A DNA stretch of 64,000 nucleotides, from contig JALLLS010000041.1 of NCBI GenBank assembly GCA_025094145.1, positions 62,001 to 126,000 of the forward strand. The letters run 5' to 3'. Under the pieces are notes generated by a model, which was not told the DNA's origin, searched no databases, and worked only from the letters and a program-made list of their open reading frames with translations. Below are positions 23,809 through 35,868 of this stretch, piece after piece. Position 1 is the first letter of the stretch. Every line of letters starts with the position of its first letter. The translations under genes were made by a program, and so were the position numbers. The stretch is from Spinellus fusiger. Taxonomy: Eukaryota > Mucoromycota > Mucoromycetes > Mucorales > Phycomycetaceae.

Positions 23809-26800
23809 TCAGCGCATAGGAAGACTACTGCGCGTAGGTAATCGACTTTGGCGTAAGGAGGTTTGTTTGGTGGTAGAAGTGCGTCTGACAGGAATACGAC
23901 TATGAGGGGCGGGGGAGAGTGGTGTGTTCACTGGACTCACGGACATCGCCGTTGTTGTGGCTGCTGGTTTACTTGCTGGTTTACTTGCTGGTTTGTTGGC
24001 TGGTTTACTTGCTGGTTTGTTGACTGGTTTGACAGCAGAGTCCACAGTATTGGTACATGTCTTTGCCTGTTGAGTTGAATGACCTGTACCTGCACTCAAT
24101 TGCTGTTTTGGTAATTTACTAGGCTGTGAACAGGTAGGGGGGGTGTATGCAGCTGTGGTTCTATTGTGGGTGCGTCGAGGAAGTGCAGTCGCTGGTTGAG
24201 GTAGTATCTTTTGTTTGGGAGTAGAAGAGGGTGGGCTGCGGGAGAGACCAGCAGGAATTGTCTTACGGGAGGAGGGAGGAGGGGAGAGTGTGTTTTTAGG
24301 TGGAAAACGCAATGGAAACATGTCATGATCTGCTTCCTTGTTCTTTAAATGTTCAGTAGATTGACAGGAGAGCAAGTATTTCTTGTGAGATGGGTGGGTG
24401 GCAGTGGCAGTGGGGTCTGTAGGTGGAACTGCTGCTGAAATAGACAAGGAGTGATGAAGAGTGGTAGATGTAGTAGAAGAAACATCCAAAGCCAATGGAC
24501 TTTGTTTCTCTGGTAAAGGATAGGTAAGTATAATCTCATCTGTTGTTATAGCTGGTGTAGCTGGTGTAGCATCCACTGATATTTGTGGAATTTCCTCACT
24601 GTTAATGCATATGGCTGGTATAATGTCTGATATTGTCATGTCCACTGCACTAATATCCAATGCCTCTACATCCATTGCACTCATATCCGATTCCTCCGTG
24701 TGCTCCTGGTGCAACTTATCGGAAGACGTTTGATATTCTGCAGATGTCAGGTGTTTATCCCTTAAAACTGTAAAGAGAATAGGGTCCTTCTCTTTACAAG
24801 ACTCTATAATGAGAGCCTCTTTCTCATTATGAACATCCTCCATGGACATCGGACCCATTGCCACTAGGGCCTCTGCTTCATCCTCCCGTGCTTCTTTCCT
24901 AGAATCAGTCCAATCCAATTCTGTGGTATTGCATAGGATAATCTCAGTAGTAGGTCCTTGATGAACAATCTTATTAGAGAGAGAAGGTTGATTTTCTGCA
25001 TCAAAAATTATCATATTGTGTGATACTGTATCAGCAGAAGTAATACTCTCTTGCTCTTCTTTTTCTTCCTCGTATTCTGTTGAATAGACTGGACTGAGTT
25101 GAGTACTATGCATTTGTACTGTATTGAATACAACCTCCTCTGTGTTATTAGCATACATTGTTTGTTCTTTGCATTGTCTGGTGTCTTGTACTAAGGATAA
25201 AGTATCAATATGGCTGTATTCTTCTTTGTTCTCACTAGAATACTCCACGGAAGTATCAGTCTTTTCTCTTGTAATAATAGGTGGGGTGCCTGTTGATTGA
25301 TATGAAGTTGACTCAATTGTTTCTATAATAGTATTTGTTGGCCATTGAGGATCAGAACAACACTCTTCTTGAGAGATAGTCTCTACAAAAGATGTGTCTA
25401 TGAAAGACTCCATTTCAGCCTCATCCGAATGCCTGTGGATTGGGTGTACTTTATCGGTTGTAGCTTCCTCTGTTGTAGCTTCCTCTGATACAACCTCCTC
25501 TGATACAACTTCCTCTGATACAACTTCCTCTGATACAACTTCTTCTGATACAACTTCCTCTGATACAACTTCCTCTGTTGTAGCTTCAAGAGTATCTTTG
25601 ATAACTGATGCTTGAGAAATCTCCTCACCCTTGTCTTCTTTTTGGGCTTCTTCTAATTCAAGGTCATATAAGCAAGTATGTTTTCTAGCAGAGATGTCTT
25701 CAGCTGATGTTGCTTTAGCAGTATTGTCTGGATGACTATCTTCTGAAAAGACTACTTCTTGGACAGTGCTATTTACAGGGGTAGAAGTGTCCATATCTGG
25801 TGCCTCGTTCAATTCTTGAGGTTGGAAAATGTCCTCTTGAATAGTGTCTCCTGTTTCTTGAACATCGACTCTATCCTTTCTAATGTCTTGTATTGTTTCT
25901 TCTGTGACTTGAGTGGAAATAGTATTCACTTCAATAGGATAAGCCATATTTTCTGATGTAGGAGCAGTGATGGTCTCCTCTTCAATGACAGCTTCAGTCA
26001 TTGTCTCCTGTGATAAATGAACATCTTCTGTAGCCACTTGTCTGTTTTCATCTTCGCTATCAGTGGATCTCTCATGGATCTCTCTTGGATCTTTTGTATC
26101 TTTTGTATCTTTTGTATCTTTTGTATCTTTTGTATCATGTACAGCATCAGCTTCGTCTCTTTTCTGATCTTCTTCTGTAGAAGGTTGTAGAATGCTACCT
26201 ATATCCATAGGCTCTGTACTCATGGTAGATAGAATAGAGGATGGCAACTCATTCAAGTCTCTGTGGGATTCATCCAGCACGACGTGTTCATCCTCTTCGT
26301 GTGTCTCCAGTAATGTCTCGAATGGTGTCTTACGAAAAGACTCTTCATACACTTTTGCTTTTGAATTGCCCCCATGACTTTGTGTTTCACTCCTGGGTCC
26401 ATTGAAATCCACCATCATGCTCTGCGGATCCACTCCATTTCTGTCTTGCGTGAAACCATCCTTTTGAACACCCGTCTCTTGAAGGTTGCTCAGAGTGAAT
26501 GAAGTGTGCCTCGTTCTTTGGATCTCAGTCATGGTGCGAGTATGCACAGAGCAGGCATCTGTAGGCACATTTGCATCTATTTGCCGTATTTGTCTAGTCT
26601 GACGATTCTGGGAATCCACCTGGGCACGCCCTGAGGAGGAGAAAGAGTGAGGTTGGCTGTCCATCAAGACTGACCAGCGTACAGGGGCAACTGTAGTAGA
26701 CACAGATTCATGGGACTGCATAAATTCAGAAAGATTTGGTTCTGTCATGGAAGTAGGCAGTGTCAACAATGTCTCCCTTGAGGACCACGATGAAGACGTT

Positions 26801-26857
26801 CTGTGGCCTGTTTGGCTTGCTGACCTTTTTTTTTATAATAAATAAATAAATAAATAG

Positions 26858-26888
<31 letters not shown>

Positions 26889-27446
26889 GATAAATAGATA
26901 GATAAATAGATAGATAGAATGCATGCATGGATGTATAAGTATAAACAAACCCAAAGTGATAGCTGCACACCCAAACACAAATACAAATAGAAATAGAAAG
27001 AAAAACGAGGCCTGTGAACTTTACCGGCTATTCGTATCAAACGAGGGAATGGACGCTTGAGAAATAAATTGAGTCTTTAGTGCCGTCCCATGAGGTGTCT
27101 CCCGGAAAGGCACTGATTCTTGTCTACGGCCCCTGACACCACCACCACTGGCAGAAGTAAAAGAGTGGGCATCTTCCTGTGAGTAGGAGGGGTGCGTCGA
27201 CGTCAGACATTCAGACAAGGCAAGTCCACTATCGAAATCACTCGGTAGACTGAGTTTCAACCATTCCTTAGGGTGTTGCTGTGGCTGATCCAAAGATGTC
27301 TGATTTGCCTGTGTGAGTTTGGCAGGAGAAGAAGGAGGAGGAAGAGGAGGATGGGTGGTGGGTGGTGGGGCTGCTTGTTTGGCAGCCGCTTGTTTGGCAG
27401 CAGCCTTTCTATCAGCAGCCTTTTTGCTCTTTTTGAATAAAAACAT
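23809..27446 (-). CDS. Large low-complexity acidic protein with basic SxIP-like C-terminus
   Basis: Two-exon gene of about 1,145 residues that I cannot assign to a known family. Exon 1 (27446 to about 27023) begins MFLFKKSKKAADRKAAAKQ, a basic Ala-rich stretch. A GTAAAG donor and an acceptor near 26,825 rejoin in frame (SFDTNSR to SASQTGHRTSS). Exon 2 is a long Glu/Thr/Ser-rich, probably disordered region with two internal tandem repeats: KDT x4 (about 26,090-26,142) and EEVVS x6 (about 25,470-25,585). The C-terminal 200 residues turn basic, Pro/Ser/Lys-rich (KPANKPASKPASKPA) and end with HSRIPVRRTSTTKQ and QSRLPTRSSLPMR. SRIP fits the SxIP consensus used by microtubule plus-end (EB1) binding proteins, and the basic Ser/Thr-rich context also fits. 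That role is inference. Confidence 0.75.
25464..25590 (-). repeat. In-frame 15-bp tandem repeat (EEVVS units)
   Basis: Six near-identical 15-base units within the large low-complexity gene encode EEVVS pentapeptides, flanked by EEATT units. The frame is kept because the unit is a multiple of three. Confidence 0.9.
26835..26925. repeat. (GATA)n/(AAAT)n microsatellite in intron
   Basis: A tetranucleotide array of GATA and AATA units occupies the single intron of the large low-complexity gene. Confidence 0.9.
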
Positions 27447-28047
27447 GCTCTTTTGTATACTGCTTGATTTAATAAATAAAAAATAAAAGAGAATAAAAAA
27501 GAGAAAGTTGAAAGAAAGAAAGTTGAAAGAAAGTTGAAAGAAAGAAATACAAATGGGTGTGTGTTCAGTGTACTTTTCAACGGAGAAAATGGAGAAAATG
27601 GGAAAATGAGGAAAAAATGAAAATAGATAGAAAATAGATAGAAAATAGATAGAAAATAGGTAGAAAATAGGTAGAAAATAGGTTAGAAAATAGGTTAGAA
27701 ATAGGAAAATAATATGTTGGAATAGAATAGGTTATAAAGAAAGACAGAGTCAAGAAGAAAACAAACGTGCTATCATATAGTAGTGCTCAAAATGCCCTGA
27801 CTGCAGGTGACTTGTATTCAAAAGGATATACAATTTATAAGGGGATGAAGAAAAAGCACAGCTGAATGCATTATAACAAATGGCATGACTTGGCAAGGGT
27901 ATACTTTATTTCTATTGGACAGTGATCGTATAGGAAGAGAGGTATGTATATCTGTAAGCTATAATTTAATCTTTGGAATAGTGAGATGTATAAAAGAAGA
28001 AGAAAGAGAGAGTATTTATGCACAAAAGGGGCGACCATTCGATGAAG
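27447..28047. other. Intergenic with AAAATAGATAG minisatellite
   Basis: Purine-rich sequence with a degenerate AGAAAATAGATAG/AGAAAATAGGTT array (about 27,613-27,700), then AT-rich spacer to the chitinase stop. I see no gene. Confidence 0.6.
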
Positions 28048-29766
28048 TTAGACAGTAAACATACGAGGCTGTAGTTCTCCTGTAATAACAGAAGCATTGT
28101 AAACATAATTAATAGCCAGTGTGTCTTCAAACAGCCCTTTTCCTAAGCAGATACGCGATCCTGGCACAATAGGTGCACTCGGAGGAATGCCCAAGTTAGA
28201 GAGATGAGCCTCAATCTCTTCTCCTGAGTGTCCAAAGCTCTCTGCAAGAACCCAACTTGAGACAGAACGCATCAGTTGAAAGACCTGGCCATTGCAGGTA
28301 AGAGGGGAATTAAGATCGACGGAACGACTGGAGATGGGCATCATCAGTGGTGCTGCTGTATCTTTAAGAGCACCGAGAGAATCAAACGCTTGGAGAGCGG
28401 TGCGTTTGCCAGTGGTGCGCGAAAGGAAATCGAGGTACTCAGCTGCAGCCTGTCCGTATTGAATGCCACTAAGATGGGATACAGGATTACTATAAGCATA
28501 ACGGGCATCCCACATCATGACGCCTCCAAAGGTGGGATTCATTGCAATCATGTCCAGTATTTCTGTCAGCTTCTCGTAGTTCACATAGCCAGTGTCAAGA
28601 TGGTTTTCTTTTCCCATCAGTCCCAGGAAAATCTTTGTCTTTCCATTGGTATTCTTTTGAGACCATTTCTCCCATACGTCAAAATTGAACTTTGCACTTA
28701 AGCGTGAGTTGAAGCTACTGGCTGAGCAGTAGTTGTTGTAGAATTGCACAAACATCATGTCTGGATAAGCATTGTATTTTGAGTTGGGGTGAAGAAGAGG
28801 ATACATGGCATTCATCGGGTACATATCCAAGTCAGGGCATTGAGGTGCAGCAGTAATTAAATAGTCGCGGGCTGGATAGGCAGTCTTAAAGAGCTTTCGG
28901 AGTGTGTCTATAAGTTGATCATACCCTACTCCTGTTGTGCCTACAAGAAATGGAGGTGTGTATTAGTAGACTGCTTGTGGCTGTTCAAGGTTACCTTCGG
29001 GATCAAAATCAATGCCGTCCAGCTGAACATCTTTAAACGGTCTGCTCAATGTACGATCATCTCCACCTAGAAATTTATTCCAAACCCACCAAGCCAAGAC
29101 ATCGGGATCCCATGTCTGGGTGCGGTAAGGTCCTGCTGCACCACCCATGGACAGAATCACCTTGATGCCCTTTGCTTGGCATCCTTTGATATCACGGGTC
29201 ACTTCTTCACAGTTCTCAACATTATCACAGTTGCTTGACAGATTGAGCAAAGGTGATTTGCGTTTTCCACCCGTGTAGTCTGCGATAAAGCCCATCACAA
29301 TGACACTCACGCCTGGTTGATTGCAATAGTACGATAATCTTTTCTCTCCTTTATCTCCTTGACCCCAATAGAGAACCATGTTATTCTTTTGTTTAATCTA
29401 GAATAACACTAACTGGTCAACTTATCAGCTTTTTTTTTTTTAAATAAAAAAAAAAGAAATCTTGTCTTATCTATCTCTTAATATTATTATTATTATTATT
29501 TGTCTTACATCAAACATGTTTAAATCATTATTATTATTTGCCATTCGATCCACAAAAACAGTCTGGTGGCTATTCTGGCTCATCTTGTTAAGGTTGTGGT
29601 ATTCTATACTCTCTATCATAGATTCCGCTTTGTGAAGTAATACGCGTGCTGCTGCTGCTGCCTTTGTGACAAACCCTATACGCTCGGCACTCACTCCGTG
29701 GATGTGTCCAATCCAGAATGTGCATTGGACAGCAAAGGCCCAAGAGATTGCGTGTGAAAGAAGCAT
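28048..29766 (-). CDS. Secreted class III-type chitinase (GH18)
   Basis: Glycoside hydrolase family 18 enzyme cutting chitin, acting at the cell wall or outside the cell. The first exon (29766 to about 29512) starts with a likely signal peptide (MLLSHAISWAFAVQCTFWIG...GVSA) followed by about 60 Asn/Ala-rich residues. After an intron the barrel begins NNMVLYWGQGDKGEKRLSYY. GIKVILSMGGAAGPY is the GH18 SxGG-type motif. DGIDFDPEG (about residues 203-211) keeps the catalytic DxxDxDxE signature with the acid Glu. AYPARDYLITAAPQCPD, MMFVQFYNNYC and FGGVMMWDARYAYSNP are further class III (hevamine-like) landmarks. The last exon ends with a roughly 110-residue extension (about 28,048-28,380) of unclear role. 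Both introns are short with GT-AG ends. Confidence 0.9.
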
Positions 29767-31968
29767 AAATCAAATGAAAATGAAAATGAAAATACGATCA
29801 AAGGTTAAAGGGTAAAGTACTCTATTTATCTGTAGATACAGCAAGAGATAGAAAATAGAAAAATAAAAAGGGGGGAGGAGCTTGGGAATGTTATACTACT
29901 TTAGTGCATAGTGGTCGAGAAGCTTTCTTTTATGTATCTCCAAAGAAATATCAGTTGTAATTTTTTGGGAAAACGGAGTACTAAACTTGTCTGGGCCAGA
30001 TGAGGCCCTTCAACCATCTTTCGTCGGTGTCGAGTCAATTGTATCAGTTGTGATTAATATCCTGAATTTGTGTGATTGAGTATTTGAACTGAAGGAAGAA
30101 TGAAGTTGACCCTTCAGCAATTCCTAGTTTTCAGTATTAATATGTCAATATGTTAATATACCAAGTAGAAAATTCAACAATAAAGACATTGAGTACACCA
30201 GGATAACCCCACTAGAGTGACATTTGTTTAGTTTGGATATTATGTATGGGCCAACAATACTAAGGAGACTAACATAAAGATGGATCCATAAAATAAACGT
30301 AAATGTTAATTTTAGAGTGTTTCTTTTTGAAGACAATGCAAACTCAATGGTAATAGATACTAACTTATGAAAGACAAGACTCATCTCTCTCCATTCCTCA
30401 CTTGTTCTTTTTACTTTTGATAGTGGATGTTGTGTCAAATATCTCTATTAAAATTAAAACTCACTATCAGTGATAAGATTGAAATTTAGCAAGATACTTA
30501 TGTTTCACCATGTTGCCCCCCTCCTACTATTTGTAGGGAAGAATTACCATCTCTAGGAATAAATATGAAGTTTCATTTCGTTTGCTTAATAGTACTTATT
30601 TACGGCCCTCTATAAAGGTATTTAGGAGATGCTGGTATCCTTTGTCCGTGTACCAATTTACCACTGTGAATCTATCCAGCCATCGGTACTAGAGCATCTC
30701 CAAACCATCCTTCTGTGTTGTATAAGTACTGTTTAAAGTACCAAGTCTTATTTAATCAAGCAATCATAAAATCTATACTTTCCAGCATACTTTTATTTAT
30801 TTATTTATCTATATGCAGTAGGACATGTTTGTTTGTTTGTTTTTATGGTGTGTATGTTTGTATGTATGTTTGTGTTTGTGTATGTGTATTTGTATATTTG
30901 AAAACGAGAGACTATGAGAGGGAAAGACTGCCATTATTTGTCAGATATCTCGCCATGCCTCCCAAAAAGGTAATATTAAGTGATTATCATTGCTACATAT
31001 TTTATTTTCTATCGTTGTTGCTAGAAGATATATCTTTAATCCATGTTCCTAGATGGGTGGTGAGTATAGCTAAATAGAAATAGTATGCAATATAAACAAT
31101 TAGCAAAGTGCATTGCCTATGAAAAGAACATTTTAATTTCATTTTGGTTTACAATGTATTTTACTTTCTTTTTAAATGGGCATATACCATAAAATAGAAA
31201 GATTGAATCAGTAAATTATAGTAAGATGAGTTATTTTTTAATAGTGCATGGATTATGTATGTTGTTTATTTTATGACTATTCATAGTATAAAGTCAACAG
31301 TGAACAAGAAAAGTAGCAAGTCTATAGTATTTAAGGTGTAATAAAAATTAACAGATGTGCAAGCTTTGATTAAACTACTCAGCCGCTCTCCCGTTAAAAT
31401 AAAGCCAATTCAGTTCTTTTCTATAGCAAACAAAAGTATTCTTTAATTAATTTTCCTAATGTATAATAATAATAATATGGTATTAGAATGATTTTGGATA
31501 GTAATGGCTATAATTTGTAGAATAGAATAGAAGCTATAGGTGCATCAGTAACATGAACTATAAATATCCCAATGAAATAAAATGGTATTGGTAAATCCAA
31601 ATACGCATTCTCTAAAGGCACACAGACAGCATAATGTCTGGTCTACTGAGTATTGAGTGCTATACATTCAATAATGATAGAAAATAAAATAAAAACACAG
31701 TCTTTTTAACACCATTGATGAATGAAGGTCTTGTAATATGTAGGATATACATAGAAACATTATTTATTCATTGAGGCATGTGTAGATTCAGAATATATAT
31801 CTTTTGATTAAGAAAAGGCTTGAGTTTTGATAAAATGTATATGTACTCTGTTTAATCGATTTTTATTCTATTCTAAAACATATGTTGACAGCTTGTAGGC
31901 TTCTGGTGTAAAATAAATTGAAAAAAAGGATGGAAAAAGGTGTCTTTTTATTCTATTTGCTCTGATAT
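29767..31968. other. AT-rich gene-free stretch
   Basis: About 2.2 kb with high AT content, a TTTA/TATG microsatellite near 30,790-30,895 and scattered short open frames of biased composition. A plus-strand frame at about 30,715-31,077 is translated microsatellite and is not accepted as a gene. I recognise no RNA gene. Confidence 0.55.
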
Positions 31969-33857
31969 TTACTTCAGATTAGGTGTGTATGAAACATAAC
32001 GCATACTGTCAAATATACACATAATATATTGGATAATTCTTCCTGAAACAATGTGTAATGTATCTTTGGTGGGTATGTTTTCCTCGGAAATTGAGGATAA
32101 CTGTTCAGTAAAATCGTCGACCGACATACTTCGTGATCTTTCTCTCAAAGGAACAAGATCTACGTGATTTCCCATTGGATCCTCGTCATTTGTTGAGAAT
32201 ATTTCAGTCAGGTCACTCAACAAATGGATCAATGAGTCCTTATCTATAAGCAGATCATTCAATAGATACCATATAAGTCTATTCAATAGACGCAAAACAC
32301 TATTCACTTTGAATCAATGTTAGATGACATACCTTTCTCTGCTTCTGTAGCAAGATAGGAAGTGGCTATGGTATAATGGGATGTTAAGCACTGAACTAGC
32401 TCAAGGTATGCAGCAATAACATTGTTCTGAAAGAAAGAAAAAAACATTCAATGTTATTTTTCTATTGATTCTTTATCTGTGTATTTTACTCTGTGTCTTC
32501 CATGCACTTACAAGCTCTTCTTGAACAGACAGTCGAATTGCACTTTTTGATATGTCTAGGATCTTCTTAATGGTTTCTTCTTTTTTGGAGCTATGGTAAT
32601 CTATCACATTTTGATGAATAGTCTGAGCCAACTGGTCAAGTTTATATTGCATGGATGCAGAGGCAGAGGCAGGTTTGAGACTTTCATAAAGTAGCTGGCA
32701 TGCATGCTCAGCAGAGATGTCTGGCCCAAGATCCGTAATGATCACCACATCTCGATGTCTCCATTCAGATTTTACACTTCTAGTAATACAGTCAATAAAC
32801 TAGAGATAGTTGTAGACATAAGTAAGCTTCCTTGTATGAGCGATTCATACTTTAATTCATGCTCCACACTCACATCTTTATACTCTTCTATGGGATCTTT
32901 GTCTGGCAATCCATAGGTTGAAATATCGCGCATAATATCTCGTAGATCATTCATATCGACAGCATTACAGCTTGATTCATTAGACACAGTAGAGTTGGAT
33001 ATACTATCTTTGGTATCTGGGATTCTCACTATAGTATGAGGAGGCTTGGTTTCTCGTGGTGTTACTTCTACTCGACGATATTTGACAGGCTGTACAGATG
33101 AAAATACTGAAGTGTCAGGAAACCTGTTGCCTAATCAGACATTAGTAACACTATTAACATTGTGACAGAATTATGTATTGTTATTACCACTCCTCATTAT
33201 AACACACTCTGATAGTGACATCTAAGCTAGCAGTGGGTAAGCTCACCTCCGACTTTTGCTCTTCTTGCTTCGGGTATTTTCTCTGGTATTTTTTCAACCA
33301 CTTTCTCTGGCTGTTTTTGTATATTCTTCAGCTGTGTCTCTGCTAAACGTAATTTCTGCCGTAATCTATTCATCTCTTCCTCCTAAATACAGCCCCTTTA
33401 ACCAATGAGACAAGTGACACGGGTTCTACACTCGTAAGTCTGGCAGTTCACTTGCCTGAAAATTACATTTTGCGATGTATTCGTCTGATAACTTGTCTGC
33501 TGTTTCTTTCTGTGCCTGGATCACCGCCATTTTACCTTGCATTCTATCAATGGTGAACTGTTGTGCTTTTATGCGCCTTTCTTCCTATAATGACCATAGC
33601 ATACGTGAGTAGCCGTCATTCATGTTTCCAAGAGGGTTTACCTCAGATGTCGCTGATGCTGATGTTGCGATGGGTGGGGGTATGTAGTCTGCTGATGACG
33701 CGATGTAGCGTGTTTGAGAGTGCAAGACGGCTGATGCGAATTCTTTAGTCAGAGTACTCATCCCTTGAGTCTGTGTATACTCGAGTTCTTTCTCATCCAT
33801 CTGTCTCATTATATCTTCAGTGAAGAAAGTGTCATCATCGCCATACTCGCTACTCAT
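31969..33857 (-). CDS. Coiled-coil protein, possibly ATRIP/Rad26/Ddc2-like
   Basis: Multi-exon gene with start MSSEYGDDDTFFTEDIMRQM (ATG at 33857-33855). The acidic-hydrophobic N-terminus (DDDTFFTEDIMRQMDEKELE) resembles the RPA-binding start of ATRIP-type checkpoint proteins. It is followed by coiled-coil exons (RRIKAQQFTIDRMQGKMAV, EEEMNRLRQKLRLAETQLKN, then a KxPEK repeat) and FPDTSVFSSVQPVKYRRVEV. The C-terminal half is helical (DVVIITDLGPDISAEHACQL, LDQLAQTIHQNVIDYHSSKK, LSVQEELNNVIAAYLELVQC, VSGRIIQYIMCIFDSMRYV), stop at 31969. One intron after NFQ begins GCAAGT. If correct, the protein would recruit the ATR/Rad3 kinase to RPA-coated DNA. I rate the family assignment as weak; the gene itself is well supported by consistent splicing. 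Confidence 0.65.
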
Positions 33858-34767
33858 GATGTGTATTGGAGAAAAGTAAGGTGACAGTCAAAACACATGT
33901 CAGATGGCACTGAGCTCATGTCAGGTGAAATATTTTCTGGTATTGCTGTTTCCGATAATGTTATTGTTATATTATGGCTAGAGTGAAAAGACAGCACACC
34001 TATATAAGACAAATAAATTATGGTAGGGGAAAGCTTTCAATGATGAGATCCAAGGGTGGATAAGTTTTATACTCTAATAAATACATAGTTAAGATAGAAT
34101 AAAGAGTGATGGGTTGAATATTTTAGTCAATAGCATCTATTCTCTAATCTACTCGTCTATCTTGGGCCATTTCTTCTTCTCACCTAATGTAAGCAGAAAT
34201 GCAACATTGTATAACCATTAGGCTGATAGAACTAATATTATCAAAATGACCAAGGTATAAGATAGTGTGTTATAGATGTGTGGCTCTCTTTTCTTGCCAT
34301 GTTCATTTATGAAGTTTATTGAAATAAAAAATAGAAAGCTGTATTGAGTCTAAATGATAGCAGTATCTTCTATCATTTATTGGACTACTGTATTGGCTTT
34401 CTCTTTCTCTTTTCATGATTCAAAAGATGCGGTATTATTCTGTCCAATATTGTCTATCTCATTAGAAATATCTTTCCAACCTGCTTTTGAATAAACTGCA
34501 AGCCTTTACTATTACTATTGTTACTACTGCTACTATTAAAAAGAATAGTAAGGAGAAAGTCTCATTTAATTGTTATACTTTTATTTGAATAGTTGTAGCC
34601 ATATATGAGTTAAAAAGTCAGATTTAGATCCAGGCCTTTCATCTAAAAACCTTTAAACTGTACTTTCTCGTTATTATAACATCATAGGTTGATTAAATGT
34701 ATATATCAAATAAATATTAGTTATAGAAAGTAATAAAAGTACTCTAATCAATTCATACCAACTTATA
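33858..34767. other. AT-rich intergenic, no gene seen
   Basis: Upstream region of the coiled-coil gene followed by AT-rich spacer up to the MITE. No exon or RNA gene was recognised. Confidence 0.6.
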
Positions 34768-35278
34768 TACTCTTTTCAGAAATGATTAGACTATTATTTG
34801 AAATAAGTTTGGGACAAAGCATATTCAAACACAGAGTCAAATAAGATCACAATAATTGAGAAATATTAAAGCAAAATCTTACTGTCCCAAATATCGTAAA
34901 ATATCGTAGAACAGATTCCTTGTTAGATAGGTCTGGGATCGAGACAATCTTATGTGTTAATCTATAGCGCTCATAAACACATATGAGATGACTTGGAATA
35001 AAGACTCGTCTTTTATAAGGATCTATCTCTTTAGCTTATCTTTTGTAACTGACCAGAACTGCTCCATTAGATTCTACTTATTTGACGCTTATTATGGAAT
35101 TAAGAGTGTAAAAATATCCCAACTCGTTTTACATCTTATGTGTTAATCATTTTATAATGGTTGTGCCAATCCTATTGGAATCTATGTTTGAATGTTTGAA
35201 TGTTTGAATGTTTGAATGTTTGAATATATTTTGTCAAACTTTTTTCAAAAAATATCTCAATAATTTCCGAAAATAGTG
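34768..35278 (-). mobile_element. MITE copy 1 (non-autonomous, TA-flanked, ~511 bp)
   Basis: Nearly identical, in reverse orientation, to 42,922-43,426. The termini are imperfect inverted repeats of more than 50 bp (TACTCTTTTCAGAAATGATT at the left end, and the complement of CACTATTTTCGGAAATTATT at the right). It is flanked by TA on both sides (34,766-67 and 35,279-80), as expected for Tc1/mariner-type insertion. It has no coding capacity. An internal TTTGAATG array has one unit more than the other copy. Confidence 0.88.
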
Positions 35279-35868
35279 TATTCACGCCCAAAGATTTTTC
35301 TGGTTTTTTTTAGTAGTAATACTACCTTCTTTCTATATCATAAAACTAACTCCCCTTTATGGAAATATGATCAAAATCAAGGTTTGTGGATATTTAATTT
35401 TTATTTCTTTTTGTAGAATACCTCATTATCAAATTGTATTATTGTCGTCTTTGGGTTTTTAGGCCAAAAATATGTGGAACAGCAAAACGTGTAGTTAAGC
35501 TCTGTTGTTGATTCATTGGAATGACTATGTATTTTTTATACTTCTTCTAATGGCTTTAACTTTAGGGCTATACTATCAAAATACTATGAACTATTAACAT
35601 CCCTTGATACTCGATAGAGTCCACTTCTTAGTTTAGTATTAAATGAGTTATAATTCCTATAATAGTAATCCTTCCTATTATGGCGAAAGTCTTTATGACT
35701 ATCAATTAAGTATATTACTGATGAATAATATTGTTTACTATAATGTTATGGCTAATGCCTAATTGTATTTTCTCATAGAAGTAGAATACACACCCTAAAG
35801 ACCTAATGATCTATTCCAGAAAGATTGATACAATTAAATATTATACCTTAGACAGTATTGACAGTATA

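Noticed and set aside
25460..25600. CRISPR-like regular repeats
   Set aside because: Units are contiguous 15-mers without spacers and lie within a eukaryotic coding frame.
25394..25615. Plus-strand SSDTT repeat frame
   Set aside because: Antisense translation of the EEVVS coding repeat.
30715..31077. Plus-strand frame of 120 codons with hydrophobic Cys/Val-rich content
   Set aside because: Largely encoded by TTTA and TATG/TGTG microsatellites; the MPPKK-like start inside it leads to no supported exon chain.
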